37,695 nt of DNA from Lysobacterales bacterium (GCA_013042915.1 JABDPF010000002.1:1-37695), one strand, 5' to 3'; shown: positions 8,229 through 17,552, counted from the first letter of the stretch. The notes: generated by a model from the sequence alone, not told the origin. A program made the numbers and translations.

Positions 8229-11200
8229 CTACACTTCCACCCAGCGGTCGAGCAGCGGAAAGTAAAGCGCGGTGCGGATGGGCCTGTCCTCGCTGAGCGC
8301 CAGCGCGCGCCGATAGCGCCCGAGTTGTTCGCGGTAGCGTTCCGCTTCGCTCTCCAGGAAGCCTTCCAGGTCACCCCCGGCATGCTCGCCACTCTTGTAA
8401 TCGACGATCCAGCGCTCACCGTCGACAACGAAGGTGCGGTCCAGAACCAGGTTCACCGGGTGTTCGCCGATCAGCGCCGTGATCGCTGCCTCGCAGGCGC
8501 TCTCCGCGTGATTCTCAAGAATCCAGCGGCCGCGCTCGGACGCCAGGCATTGCCGCGTGGCCTGTTCGGCCTGGCGAACGATGTTCTGCGCCTGCTCGCC
8601 GACCACCCCGCCTGACCGCAACTGCCGATAGCACCATTCTTCCGCGGCGGTAAAGCCTCCGGCCGCCTGCCACTTGTCGGCGCCCTGCTCGGCAATGTCC
8701 TGCAACAGGCGGTGGACCAGGTTGCCGGTCAGCCGGGCCGCTTCCCCGGCCCAGCGGTACTCCACGTAGGGTGACGGTTCAGCACTGTCTGCCGGGGCCA
8801 CGGTGAGCCCGGCGGGCGGTGCGGGCACGACGGTGTCCGAGGGGAGTCGACGGTAAACCTGCGGCAGTGGCTCGGGTGCCTGCGAACCGGCCGGCTCCGC
8901 TGCGTTTTCTGCCGCTTGCAGAATCAGGGGAGCCTGCTCCAAGCCGATCGCCGGCCACAGCATGGCCGCCAGGGTATTGCCTAGCGGCCGGACGTTACCG
9001 CCGGCATCCGGCGGTATGGCGGCGAGCAGGTGGAGTTGGCGAACGGCGCGTGTTGCGGCTACATACAGCAGTCGTGCGGTTTCCATTGCCTGGCGACGCG
9101 ATTCGACGTCGCTGATATAACGCACCAATCCGCCCTGGGCCCGTTTTTCCCGCTCGTCCCGCATTGGGCACATCACTACCTGGTCGGTATCAGCCAGTTC
9201 GAACCAGTACAGTAGCCGGGTGTCCGAACCGCGCGTCTGGCGGTTCAGGGCAGGCAGCACGACGGTGTCGAACTCAAGGCCCTTGGCGGCATAGATGGTC
9301 ATCAGCTGCACGCTGCCGTCAGCCTCGGCATCGGGCTCTGCGTACAGGTCGGCCAGCCGCTGGCCCAGGCTGTCCCGGTCGACGGGAATGCCCTCGGCTT
9401 CGAGCGCTTCGACCAGTTCGAAATAGCGCGCGGCATCGGTTAGTTCACTGGCGTTGTCCACGCAGGCCGGCCCTCCCAGGCAAACCCAGGTGGCTTCCAC
9501 CAGTTCGCGAAGGGAGCGGCGGCCCCGCAACGCGAGGGTCCTGGACAGCACCGGTGCCACCCGCTGCATTCGCGCTTCGCCGTCCTTGCTCAGCACGGGG
9601 TCGCCGCCGTCGAGCCAGGCCTCGATGGCGTCGGGAAGCACCGCGTTTTCACGGCCATCTGCCAAGCGGTCGAGGTCCGCGAGGTCAAGACCGACGAACG
9701 GGCCTCGCAAGACCGCCAGCCAGGCGAGCCTGTCAGCAGGCTGCAGGGCGGCCATCGTCAGCGAAACGAGGTCGCGAACCAGTGGTGTCTCGCCCAGGAG
9801 ATTGAAATCGATTGCGCGGTAGCGAAAGCGGGAATCGTTCTGTTTCAGCCGGTCGAGCAATCTCACGATCTGCCGGGCCTGCGGGCGTGACCGAAGCAGC
9901 ACCGCGAGGCGTTCGCCGGCAGCCCGTTGCGCGATGATCCTCGCCACCTCTTCCGCCTCGAGAACATCGTCGCGCACCGCAGTGAGATTGAGTTCAACCG
10001 AGCCGCCAGCTGGCGCCCCCGGGGCGGTGTCGGACGGGCTGTAGCTCACGGCCCCTGTGATCGTGTCGCTCTCCTCGGGCATGACCTGCGGGAAGACCGC
10101 GTTCACCCAGTCCACGACCGGGGCCGTGGAGCGAAAATTGACGCTCAGACGCAGGGGCTGCAGGCCCAGTTGGTCGAACAGGCGGCCCTCGAACGCCTGT
10201 ATGAACAGGCTGACCTCGGCTTTACGGAAGCGATATATCGACTGCATCGGGTCGCCGACGAGAAACAGGCTGTGGCCGTCACCCCGGGACCAGCCTGCGG
10301 TCAGCTGCTGCAGCAGGCGGACCTGGTTGTGCGAGGTGTCCTGGAATTCATCGACCAGCAGATGGCCAATCCGATAGTCCAGCCGCAGCGCCAGGTCACT
10401 GGGGGCGCCGCCATCGTCGAGGGCCTGGATGGCACGGCTGGCGATCTCGATGAAGTCCGCACCACCGGTTTCCGCCATCACGACCTGCCATTCCTGCGCG
10501 GCCCGCAGCAGGATGCGGATCAGCGATTCGAGCGCGGCCCAGGCCTCGTCGTCATAACGCGGCTCGGGCAAATAACGAACCCGCTTGAGTTGCGCTGCCA
10601 GCGCATCGTCAGGCCGTAAGCGGTCGAGCAAGGCCTTGTAGTCGTTTTTGTACGCCTGAAAGCGCAACTTGTCGTCGGCCGAGGCGCTCGATTGGGGTGG
10701 AAAACCAAGCTTGGAGTTCAGCCCCGAGAGCCAGGATCCAGACTGGGTCAACATCCGGCTGATCAGTGTCACCCAGTGCCGCAGGGCGTCCGGGGTGGTC
10801 GGAATATCGAGTGTCCCTTCCTTTTCGCACTGGTCCAGCAGCGCGCGAAGTTCGTCCCCGTCCGCGGGTTCGTGTTCCTTGTTGAAAAACAGAAACCGGG
10901 GCAGTTCCTGCCACACCCATCCGGGCATCATCGCGCGCGTGTGTGCGAGCTCAGCGCCGACCAGGCAAGCCAACGCCTGCTCCAGAGCCCTGCGGTCAAG
11001 GCCGCCGCGGGAGGCTTCTAGCAGAAATTCGAGCCATTGATCTCGGCTGCCCAACATGTGGGTGATCAGACCGACCAGGCGGTCGTACTGGTTGGCGTAA
11101 CGTCCCAGCACGCGCTCGACGTCCGACTGCAGCTCGTCGCCGCTGTCCTCGATGGCGGATAGCGTTCGCACGGCGGCCTGGCGATACAGCTCTGCCGGGT

Positions 11201-11639
11201 GGTCGCTCAGCTGCTGGCCGCCGCCCAGCCCGGACAGCAGCGGCAGTTGGCGTGCCAACTCACCGCACAGACTGTCGATGGTGCGCACCCGGAGCCGGCT
11301 GGGTTGCTCGAGCAGGCGCCAGCCGTATCGCCGGTCGTTTTCGAGCACCGCACGGGCCAGTTCGCGGCTGTGCAACTCGTGGGGCTTGAGCATCGACTCG
11401 TCGGAATCCCGGGCCGCCGCGTTGAGCTGTTCCAGCAGCCGGTGTGCCATTTCAGCCGCGGCCTTGCGAGTGAATGTAATGGCAACGACTTCCTCGGGCT
11501 GCTCAACACGGGCCAGCAGCACCAGCATCCGCTGGGTCAGCAGCTCGGTTTTTCCGGAACCCGCCGGCGCCTGCACGATGAAAGACGCCTCCGCTTGCAG
11601 TGCCGATTCGCGTGCTTTCCAGTCCGCTGGCCGCGTCAT
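8229..11639 (-). CDS. AddA-like UvrD-family helicase/nuclease
   Basis: 1136 residues from ATG 11639, chosen because it forms an ATGA overlap with the preceding nuclease gene; the 17 upstream codons fall inside that gene. Superfamily 1A helicase motifs are intact: Walker A APAGSGKTE (residues 24-32), motif Ia ITFTRKAAAEM, and Walker B LLVDEFQDTSHNQ (about residue 430) followed by VGDPMQSIYRFR. Also present are LSVNFRS and the late motifs MTIYAAKGLEFDTVVLP and LLYVAATRA. The C-terminal end carries a PD-(D/E)xK nuclease (LDRTFVVDGERWIVDYKSG, about 1065-1083). This is the AddA architecture: it unwinds and degrades double-strand ends in preparation for RecA. It replaces or supplements RecBCD; a recBCD locus is not visible here. 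Confidence 0.9.
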   Translation of the reverse strand: MTRPADWKARESALQAEASFIVQAPAGSGKTELLTQRMLVLLARVEQPEEVVAITFTRKAAAEMAHRLLEQLNAAARDSDESMLKPHELHSRELARAVLENDRRYGWRLLEQPSRLRVRTIDSLCGELARQLPLLSGLGGGQQLSDHPAELYRQAAVRTLSAIEDSGDELQSDVERVLGRYANQYDRLVGLITHMLGSRDQWLEFLLEASRGGLDRRALEQALACLVGAELAHTRAMMPGWVWQELPRFLFFNKEHEPADGDELRALLDQCEKEGTLDIPTTPDALRHWVTLISRMLTQSGSWLSGLNSKLGFPPQSSASADDKLRFQAYKNDYKALLDRLRPDDALAAQLKRVRYLPEPRYDDEAWAALESLIRILLRAAQEWQVVMAETGGADFIEIASRAIQALDDGGAPSDLALRLDYRIGHLLVDEFQDTSHNQVRLLQQLTAGWSRGDGHSLFLVGDPMQSIYRFRKAEVSLFIQAFEGRLFDQLGLQPLRLSVNFRSTAPVVDWVNAVFPQVMPEESDTITGAVSYSPSDTAPGAPAGGSVELNLTAVRDDVLEAEEVARIIAQRAAGERLAVLLRSRPQARQIVRLLDRLKQNDSRFRYRAIDFNLLGETPLVRDLVSLTMAALQPADRLAWLAVLRGPFVGLDLADLDRLADGRENAVLPDAIEAWLDGGDPVLSKDGEARMQRVAPVLSRTLALRGRRSLRELVEATWVCLGGPACVDNASELTDAARYFELVEALEAEGIPVDRDSLGQRLADLYAEPDAEADGSVQLMTIYAAKGLEFDTVVLPALNRQTRGSDTRLLYWFELADTDQVVMCPMRDEREKRAQGGLVRYISDVESRRQAMETARLLYVAATRAVRQLHLLAAIPPDAGGNVRPLGNTLAAMLWPAIGLEQAPLILQAAENAAEPAGSQAPEPLPQVYRRLPSDTVVPAPPAGLTVAPADSAEPSPYVEYRWAGEAARLTGNLVHRLLQDIAEQGADKWQAAGGFTAAEEWCYRQLRSGGVVGEQAQNIVRQAEQATRQCLASERGRWILENHAESACEAAITALIGEHPVNLVLDRTFVVDGERWIVDYKSGEHAGGDLEGFLESEAERYREQLGRYRRALALSEDRPIRTALYFPLLDRWVEV

Positions 11640-14404
11640 GGGCCGCCTCCTTCGAGAGACTGGAGACGTTCCAACTCGTCGATCCGGCACAGGGGTTGCA
11701 GATCGCAGTAGACGTTCTTGCAGCTCGTCCTGCCCCGCAAAGGCTGAATAGGCGCTGCGCCGGCCAGGAAGTCGGCCATCAGCCGGTGCAGTAGAGATTT
11801 CCAGTGCGCGGTCGTTTCGGCCAGGTTCTGCCCCGCCTCGGCCAGGTGCTCGTTGCTTTTGCCGGAACGGGGCAGGCCCGGGAACAGGCCTTCGCGGCGC
11901 ACGATGCCGCTGAACAGGCAGCCGTCCTCCCGAAGAATGGCGTAAACCACGGCAGCCGGTGGATTTGACGCGCTGATGGCATAGAGCGGGAGCTGCGGCT
12001 CTTCCGGCGGATCGCCGAACCAGCGGTCCGGTTTCACTTTGCCGGTCTTGTAATCGATGATGACTTCCTGACCATCCGGCAGGCGGTCGATCCGGTCGAT
12101 CACCAGGCGAATGCGCTGTCCCTCGATCTCGTACTCGATTTCCTCCTCGAAGCCGCGCACCTCGAACGGCCCGCGCGCCTTTTCAGCCGCCAGGTAGTCC
12201 GATGCGAGTTGCACGATGCGGTCCACCTCCACGCGTCGAAAGGCGGGCCGGGCGTCCATGTCCCGGCGGTCATCGAGCACGGTCTCCGTAACGTCGCGAA
12301 GCTGCGCCTGCAGGGCCTCGTCATCGAGTGCGAGCAAGGCGTCACGATGCTGCAATTGGCGCCAGAGAACCTCGAGCACCCGATGCACCAGGCTGCCGTG
12401 CAGCCGCGCGGTGATGCCATCGGCGGGCGTTTCCAGGCCCTCTGCACCCAGGCGGTTCACCGCGAAAGCGCGAAACGGGCAGGCGGCCTGGTTCCTCAGG
12501 ATGGACGTACCGCCACGCGCGGTTTCACCTTGCATCGGGCCGGGTGGAAGCAGGGGTTCGATAGCAGGCTGCAGGCGGCTTCGCATCGCCTCGGGCCAGG
12601 TTTCTCCGGTCCATTGAGGCGGGCTCTCAAGGCTCTCCATGCCGTTCGCTATCAGCAAGGGGCTGGCCATGGTGTCCTCGCCGTCGACCATGCCGGGATA
12701 ACTGAACCGGACGTCGGGCGCGGTTTCCAGCAGCCGCGCGGTGATCGTGCGGGCGACTTCGAGCTCACGCTGCGGGCCGGAATGGGGAAGTCCGCCCGCC
12801 AATTGCAGGGCAGCGGGTATGAACGGGTTGCCTTTCGCCGGCGGCGGCCAATTGTCGTTGTGCAGCCCCAGCACCCAGAGGTGGTCGAAGCGCAGGCCGA
12901 TGATTTCGTACAGACCCAGGACCTGGATCTTCGACGGCGAAGTGCGTGGCTGAAAGACGGTCTCGGCGCACACCCGTTGCAGCCGCGAAACGGCGGCGTG
13001 GTAGGTGATCGTGCGATGGACGGCATCCAGCGAGGCGAGTTCACGCAGCGCATCCTGCCATGCCTGGAATGCCTGCCAATCCCGATCGTGGTCTTCGCCG
13101 GGCGCGTCACCGTCGCCATGAGGCCAGCCGCAGGCGGCGAGCAGTCGGTCGAATGCACGGGCCCAGGCCGAGGGAGCGCGCGGTTCGAGTTCTTGTCGGA
13201 AGCGAATGAGGTGTTGCGCTATGCGCTCCATTTCCGGGCTGAACAGGGGATTGGGTGCGTCCGGATCGCGTCGGTTGCGCCCACCGCGTTCGCTGGCCCG
13301 ATAGCGCAACTCACCGAGACGGAACTGACGCGGGTATTCTTCGCGCAAGTACTTTTCCAGCAACCCACGGCTGCCGCGCTCGTGTCGGCCGCCACGGATC
13401 CAGGGGCTGCGCAGCACGCGACCCACGTCCCGAATGTCGACACGGGAACCGCCCGCGATACGCAATAGGTCAAAAGCGGCGCCGACCGCCGGCACCCGCC
13501 CGAGCGGTTCACCGTAGGAGATGTTCCACGGCGCGTGGCCGCCGATGCCGCCGCCCGGCGCCAGAACGGCCCGCAGTTGCCGTTCGACTTCTGACCGCCG
13601 GTCGGCCAGGTCGGGAACCACTACGGCAATGCTTGCCTGTGGGTCCCGCTCGTGGCAGTGGCGGACCCAACGCGCCATTTTCTGCAGTTCATCGCGGTGG
13701 TCGGCGGCCCTCCAGAGCGCCCCTTCGCCTTCGCAAGGCGGCAGTTCGACCCGGGTGATGACGGTGCCCGTGGCCGCCAGCGCGGCCATGAGTGCTTCCT
13801 GTGCGGGGCTCAATTCGTCGAAGCCCAGGAGGTCCAGGCTGGGGATGGCGATGGCGCGGTTCGCCTGCTGGTGGGTGTCCGCGGCCTCGCTTAGCGCGCG
13901 CGTCAATGCAGGCAGCCGGTCTTCGGGTGGTGTCCAGCGCCGCGCGCGGCACAGCGATTCGAACGCCCGGTTCCAGCCCAAAAAGGCGGCGCAGTTCTCG
14001 TTGCCGCCGCTCGCGTGCCAGGCCGGATGACCGAGCTCTACCTGCCATTCGACCACCAGGGCGCGCGTGTCGGCCAGCGGGCCGGCTAACGACTCGGGTC
14101 GAACCAGCGTGCGTGCCAGCGGATCTTCAGCCAGTACGGTTTCCCACAAGGCCAGGAGCTGTTGCCGGACGGGGACCGCCCCGTGCGAGTCGATGAGGCC
14201 GTGCAGGACCGACTCGTCCCACAGCTCGGAGACCCAGGCATTCCAGGAACGGATTGGCGGGGACGGCCACTGCCGGTCGCCCCTGGCCTGGCGCCAGCGG
14301 TTGTACTGGCCACCGAGCACCCGCGCCAGCCGGCTGTTGCCCGTTAACAGCAGGCGGCCCTTGGCCAGGCGCTCGAACAACGGGTCGGGTTTGAACTCGG
14401 TCAT
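11636..14404 (-). CDS. AddB-like PD-(D/E)xK nuclease, probable DNA repair protein
   Basis: 922-residue partner of the downstream helicase. The C-terminal nuclease core is clear: VIDRIDRLPDGQEVIIDYKTG near residue 785, with the Asp and DYK catalytic residues. A four-cysteine iron-sulfur clasp of AddB type seems present: one Cys at QAACPFRAFAVNRLG (about residue 641) and three at SCKNVYCDLQPLC (about 893-905), spaced Cx4Cx5C rather than the Cx2Cx5C I recall for Bacillus AddB. The N-terminal part (LLLTGNSRLARVLGGQYNRW) sits where Firmicute AddB has a Walker A motif but has no GKT, so it is an inactive helicase-like scaffold. Overlap with the helicase start indicates a two-gene operon; the divergent gene yhgN begins 59 bp away. 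Confidence 0.87.
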   Translation of the reverse strand: MTEFKPDPLFERLAKGRLLLTGNSRLARVLGGQYNRWRQARGDRQWPSPPIRSWNAWVSELWDESVLHGLIDSHGAVPVRQQLLALWETVLAEDPLARTLVRPESLAGPLADTRALVVEWQVELGHPAWHASGGNENCAAFLGWNRAFESLCRARRWTPPEDRLPALTRALSEAADTHQQANRAIAIPSLDLLGFDELSPAQEALMAALAATGTVITRVELPPCEGEGALWRAADHRDELQKMARWVRHCHERDPQASIAVVVPDLADRRSEVERQLRAVLAPGGGIGGHAPWNISYGEPLGRVPAVGAAFDLLRIAGGSRVDIRDVGRVLRSPWIRGGRHERGSRGLLEKYLREEYPRQFRLGELRYRASERGGRNRRDPDAPNPLFSPEMERIAQHLIRFRQELEPRAPSAWARAFDRLLAACGWPHGDGDAPGEDHDRDWQAFQAWQDALRELASLDAVHRTITYHAAVSRLQRVCAETVFQPRTSPSKIQVLGLYEIIGLRFDHLWVLGLHNDNWPPPAKGNPFIPAALQLAGGLPHSGPQRELEVARTITARLLETAPDVRFSYPGMVDGEDTMASPLLIANGMESLESPPQWTGETWPEAMRSRLQPAIEPLLPPGPMQGETARGGTSILRNQAACPFRAFAVNRLGAEGLETPADGITARLHGSLVHRVLEVLWRQLQHRDALLALDDEALQAQLRDVTETVLDDRRDMDARPAFRRVEVDRIVQLASDYLAAEKARGPFEVRGFEEEIEYEIEGQRIRLVIDRIDRLPDGQEVIIDYKTGKVKPDRWFGDPPEEPQLPLYAISASNPPAAVVYAILREDGCLFSGIVRREGLFPGLPRSGKSNEHLAEAGQNLAETTAHWKSLLHRLMADFLAGAAPIQPLRGRTSCKNVYCDLQPLCRIDELERLQSLEGGGP

Positions 14405-14463
14405 TTCGCTATCATACTGCCTGGATTCTCATAAACCGATAAGCGACTCAGAGGCACCCGGTG

Positions 14464-15060
14464 ATGGAAATCATTTCGGCCGCAACCCTGCTGTTCCTCG
14501 TGATGGACCCGTTGGGCAACATTCCGGTTTTCCTCTCCGTTCTCGAGGACGTGGCGCCCGAGCGGCGCACCCGTGTGCTGCTTCGCGAACTGGTTCTGGC
14601 TTTTTTCGTGCTGCTGTTCCTGCTGTTTTTCGGCCAGTACTTCATCGGCTTTCTTCAGCTCAGCGAGCACTCGATCCGCATCGCCGGCGGCATCATCCTG
14701 TTCCTGATTGCGCTCAAGATGGTGTTTCCCGTGCGCCGCGCCGCCTGGGCCAGCGATGAATTGCAGGGCGAGCCGCTGTTGGTGCCGCTGGCGATCCCCA
14801 TGGTGGCCGGCCCCTCCGCGATGGCGGTCGTGATGCTGCTCTCCAGCGACAACCCCGACCGCATGTGGGAGTGGGTTCTGGCGCTGATCGCGGCCTGGTT
14901 GCTGTCGTCCCTGATCCTGGTCTCCGCCAACGGCCTGAAGCGGTTTCTCGGGCGCCGCGGCCTGATCGCCATGGAGCGATTGATGGGCATGTTGCTGATC
15001 GCCCTTGCCGTGCAGATGTTGCTCGAAGGCATCGCCACCTACCTGTCGAGCGTGCTTTAG
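14464..15060 (+). CDS. yhgN: MarC-family membrane protein, YhgN type
   Basis: 198 residues from ATG 14464, with GAGG at 14451-14454; a GTG directly before it at 14461 is an alternative. Six hydrophobic segments are visible and the sequence follows E. coli YhgN (197 aa): EIISAATLLFLVMDPLGNIPVF, RIAGGIILFLIALKMVFP, PLLVPLAIPMVAGPSAM and ERLMGMLLIALAVQMLL. The MDPLGN motif and the PLAIPxxAGP loop are hallmarks of the MarC family. Despite the name, MarC proteins are not shown to give multidrug resistance; the transported substrate, if any, is unknown. It stands alone, facing away from the repair operon. Confidence 0.92.
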   Translation: MEIISAATLLFLVMDPLGNIPVFLSVLEDVAPERRTRVLLRELVLAFFVLLFLLFFGQYFIGFLQLSEHSIRIAGGIILFLIALKMVFPVRRAAWASDELQGEPLLVPLAIPMVAGPSAMAVVMLLSSDNPDRMWEWVLALIAAWLLSSLILVSANGLKRFLGRRGLIAMERLMGMLLIALAVQMLLEGIATYLSSVL

Positions 15061-15106
15061 CCCGAACGCTGCGCCCGTATTGCTCAGGACAGGTGTCATT
15101 CCGGGT

Positions 15107-17134
15107 CTAGGGCGCAGGCACGACCTGGGCGTGGCTGGCGCGATCCACGGCCAGGTGCCGCGGAACCGCGCCCGGGCCGAGGGGCGGTGTCAACCATTCG
15201 ATCAATGAAAAATCATCGAAGCGGCTCTCGTGCGCGCTTGCCGGGTCGTTCGGCGTTACCTGCAACACCACGCGGTAGGAAACCGCGCTGACCCGGGGCG
15301 AGTCGAAGTCGAAGCGCAACTCCTGCCACTCGCCGGGTGTCACTTCGAACCGGCCAATGGGCCGCAAGCGGTTATTGGCCAACGCCTCGATGCGGTTGTC
15401 GTTGCGTCCGCGCCATTGCTGGTAGGCGGTGACGGTGGCCGGCGCATCGACCTGAACCCGCGTGGCGAAGGTCGTCGGCGTTCCCGGCTCGAAAGTGTAT
15501 TCGAAGGTTCGCATCCCCACGCGGCCGGGGGATTCGCCCGCCGGAATACTTAGCTGCATGAACCGGTTGCCGTCCGCGGATCGGATCACCGACTGGCTAC
15601 CGTCTTGGATCCAGCTACGATCGGGCGCTCCATGGCGGTGGTGGTTTTCCATGTGGCCCATGGGCAGCAGGTTTTGCCCAAGACGCACCCGAACGGCGTT
15701 GCCATCGGTATCGATCGCGGGTACCGGTTCGTTCCATGGCCGGTTGTGCAGGGAAACCAGCACCTCGTCCGGGCCGACGGTGAGCGTCGATCCGGGCGGA
15801 GCAGGCATTGTCAAACCCGGTTCGATCACGCCGTGAGCGCCCGATACGCCCATCCGGATACCGCGCCGTGCCGATAGTTCAGAAGTCCGTTGCAGCACCC
15901 CTCGACGCACGGAATCGGTCGCCGGCATCGGGATGTAGCCCTGCAGGTGAATGGGCAAGACCTCGGCCCGGTGCAGGCTGTCACCGTCCATCCAAACGTG
16001 GACCAAATAGCTGAACCGGGTGGCGTAGTGGTATTGGTCGAAAATGAAATTGCCCATCGAATAGGCGATCAGGCGCCCGTTGTAGATTTCGAAACCCTGG
16101 ACCACGTGCGGATGGTGGGCGATGGCCAAAACCGCGCCGCGGTCGATGCCCTGCTTGAGGCGCGTCTCGGTGACCAGGGTGGGTTCCTCGGTATACTCGC
16201 GGCTGCCGTGGTATTGGATAATCGGCATGAAGCCGGACTGCAGTTCCCGTTCCACGGTCCGTTCAATATTGCGCGTTGTGCCCAACGCCGCACCGCCTTT
16301 CTCCCTGCCCTCGGCGACCTGGTTGGGCGAAAAATTGCCCGCCCAGCCAACGTAACCGAGGAAACTGAAAGGTGCATCGTTGACCCGGGTGCGATAGGGC
16401 GCGAGTGCTCCGGCCTCGTCGAGGCCTGCTCCCGAGTGCGGCAGGCCGGCGCGTTCCAGCGCTTGGAGCGTCGAGGCGAGGCCCTCTTCGAGGTAATCGT
16501 TACTGTGGTTGTTACCCAGCGTGACGTAATCGACCCCGGCATCGCGCAGCGCAGCCACGGCTTCGGGCGGCGTGTAAAACACGTAGGACTTCGGCGCCTT
16601 GTTTTCCGGCCGCTCGTTCATCACCTGGCTTTCCAGGTTGACCGACGACAGGTCGGCGATTTCGAGGTACGGCTTGACGTGGCGAAGCAGCGCTTTCGTA
16701 TCCTCGGCTTCATGGCCCTTGCGAATAAGGACCGGGTCTCCCGGGTAGGGGTTTGAAAAGCGACGCCCCATCATGGCGTCGCCGCCGAAAGTCAGCATCA
16801 CCCGTCCGGGCCGCCGTTCGACCATGGTCACCGCCGGCAACGCGCTGGCCCCGTCTTGTTTGAGCCAGGCCAGGTCCAGCGGGCTGAAACTGTGGATCGA
16901 AGGGTAATGACCTTCGGCCTCGAAGCGCAGGCGATAGGCATCGGCTGGCGGGACTTGCGCGGAATAGCGTCCGGTTTCGTCCGTTTGAACCTGTGTTCCG
17001 TTGATGTCGATGCGGGCCCCGGCAAGCGGTGTACCGGCCTCGTCGGTCAGTATGCCTGTTAGCGTGATGTCTTCAGCGCAAAGGGACGCCGAGGTCGACA
17101 AAAGCAGCAATAAAACGAGAACAATTCTGAACAT
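15107..17134 (-). CDS. CapA-type metallophosphatase with extra N- and C-terminal domains
   Basis: 675 residues with three parts. After a signal peptide (MFRIVLVLLLLLSTSASLCAE), residues about 22-105 form a carboxypeptidase-regulatory-like beta sandwich (LTGILTDEAGTPLAGARIDINGT; YRLRFEAEGHYP). Residues about 110-430 are a PGA_cap/CapA domain: LTFGGDAMMGRR, SSVNLESQV, VTLGNNHSNDYLEEG, PIIQYHGSREY, IAHHPHVVQGFEIYNGRLIAYSMGNFIFDQY, which supply the metal-binding Asp, Asn and His residues. The remaining 245 residues look like a beta jelly-roll that could bind carbohydrate (TFEYTFEPGTPTTFATRVQV; GEWQELRFDFDSPRVS). CapA proteins take part in poly-gamma-glutamate capsule systems, but no capB/capC genes are nearby, so the substrate is open. 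It probably acts in the periplasm or outside the cell. Confidence 0.85.
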   Translation of the reverse strand: MFRIVLVLLLLLSTSASLCAEDITLTGILTDEAGTPLAGARIDINGTQVQTDETGRYSAQVPPADAYRLRFEAEGHYPSIHSFSPLDLAWLKQDGASALPAVTMVERRPGRVMLTFGGDAMMGRRFSNPYPGDPVLIRKGHEAEDTKALLRHVKPYLEIADLSSVNLESQVMNERPENKAPKSYVFYTPPEAVAALRDAGVDYVTLGNNHSNDYLEEGLASTLQALERAGLPHSGAGLDEAGALAPYRTRVNDAPFSFLGYVGWAGNFSPNQVAEGREKGGAALGTTRNIERTVERELQSGFMPIIQYHGSREYTEEPTLVTETRLKQGIDRGAVLAIAHHPHVVQGFEIYNGRLIAYSMGNFIFDQYHYATRFSYLVHVWMDGDSLHRAEVLPIHLQGYIPMPATDSVRRGVLQRTSELSARRGIRMGVSGAHGVIEPGLTMPAPPGSTLTVGPDEVLVSLHNRPWNEPVPAIDTDGNAVRVRLGQNLLPMGHMENHHRHGAPDRSWIQDGSQSVIRSADGNRFMQLSIPAGESPGRVGMRTFEYTFEPGTPTTFATRVQVDAPATVTAYQQWRGRNDNRIEALANNRLRPIGRFEVTPGEWQELRFDFDSPRVSAVSYRVVLQVTPNDPASAHESRFDDFSLIEWLTPPLGPGAVPRHLAVDRASHAQVVPAP

Positions 17135-17229
17135 GGGATGCCCTGAAGGAAAGACGAGTGGCCTCGATCATCCCACATCCCGTCATGCCGTTAAACTGCC
17201 CGCCGCGGGTCCGTGGCGGGCGGGTTGGA

Positions 17230-17499
17230 TCAATAGGCGCGGCGCCCGCGTGAGCCGTAACCGAAATCCCGATAGCGGTCGTAGCCGTAGTCGCGGTAGT
17301 CCTGCTGCGGCCTGTAGACCGCGGCGTCTACGATTGACCACAGGTGAATAATCCAGCCCATCAGGATCAGCCAAAGCACTGCAGTGAGCACAAACATCAC
17401 GCCGGCACGAAGCCAGCGGCCCTGGAGCAACTGCCCGAGCCCGGGGATGAAAAAGCTGGCCAGTGCCGCGATGACGTTTCCACAATAACCGTTACCCAT
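17230..17499 (-). CDS. Small TM2-like membrane protein with Tyr/Arg-rich tail
   Basis: 89 residues from ATG 17499, selected by a perfect AGGAGG nine bases upstream; the longer frame begins before that site. Two hydrophobic segments joined by a short basic loop (NVIAALASFFIPGLGQLLQG and AGVMFVLTAVLWLILMGWII) carry the PGLGQ turn and end in IVDAAVY, as in TM2-domain and related small membrane proteins. The last 25 residues are a cytoplasmic or periplasmic tail of Tyr, Asp, Arg and Gly (DYRDYGYDRYRDFGYG). A near-perfect sigma-54 promoter stands immediately upstream. The function is unknown. Its stop lies about 95 bp from the capA-like gene start. Confidence 0.75.
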   Translation of the reverse strand: MGNGYCGNVIAALASFFIPGLGQLLQGRWLRAGVMFVLTAVLWLILMGWIIHLWSIVDAAVYRPQQDYRDYGYDRYRDFGYGSRGRRAY

Positions 17500-17536
17500 C
17501 TGATACGTACCTCCTGCTTGCCTACAGAAGATAGTA

Positions 17537-17552
17537 TGCAAATAGCGTGCCA
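17537..17552 (-). promoter_or_regulatory. Sigma-54 (-24/-12) promoter of the small TM2-like gene
   Basis: Read on the minus strand the element is TGGCACGCTATTTGCA, which matches every fixed base of the consensus TGGCACGN4TTGCW, with GG and GC at the required spacing. Transcription would start near 17525, leaving a leader of about 26 bases that contains the AGGAGG of the gene at 17499. An RpoN-dependent activator would be required; no activator gene is in the window. Confidence 0.8.

Noticed and set aside
11242-11257. Minus-strand TGGCACGCCAACTGCC, another sigma-54-like match.
   Set aside because: It is inside the helicase coding sequence with no downstream gene start, and the last base does not fit.
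11434-11449. Minus-strand TGGCACACCGGCTGCT, as good a -24/-12 match as the pilin site.
   Set aside because: It lies inside the helicase coding sequence, shortly after its start codon, with no gene beginning downstream. Such partial matches are expected by chance in GC-rich DNA.
12209-13468. Long open frame on the plus strand opposite the AddB-like gene.
   Set aside because: Shadow frame of the nuclease gene with no recognisable family features or ribosome-binding site.
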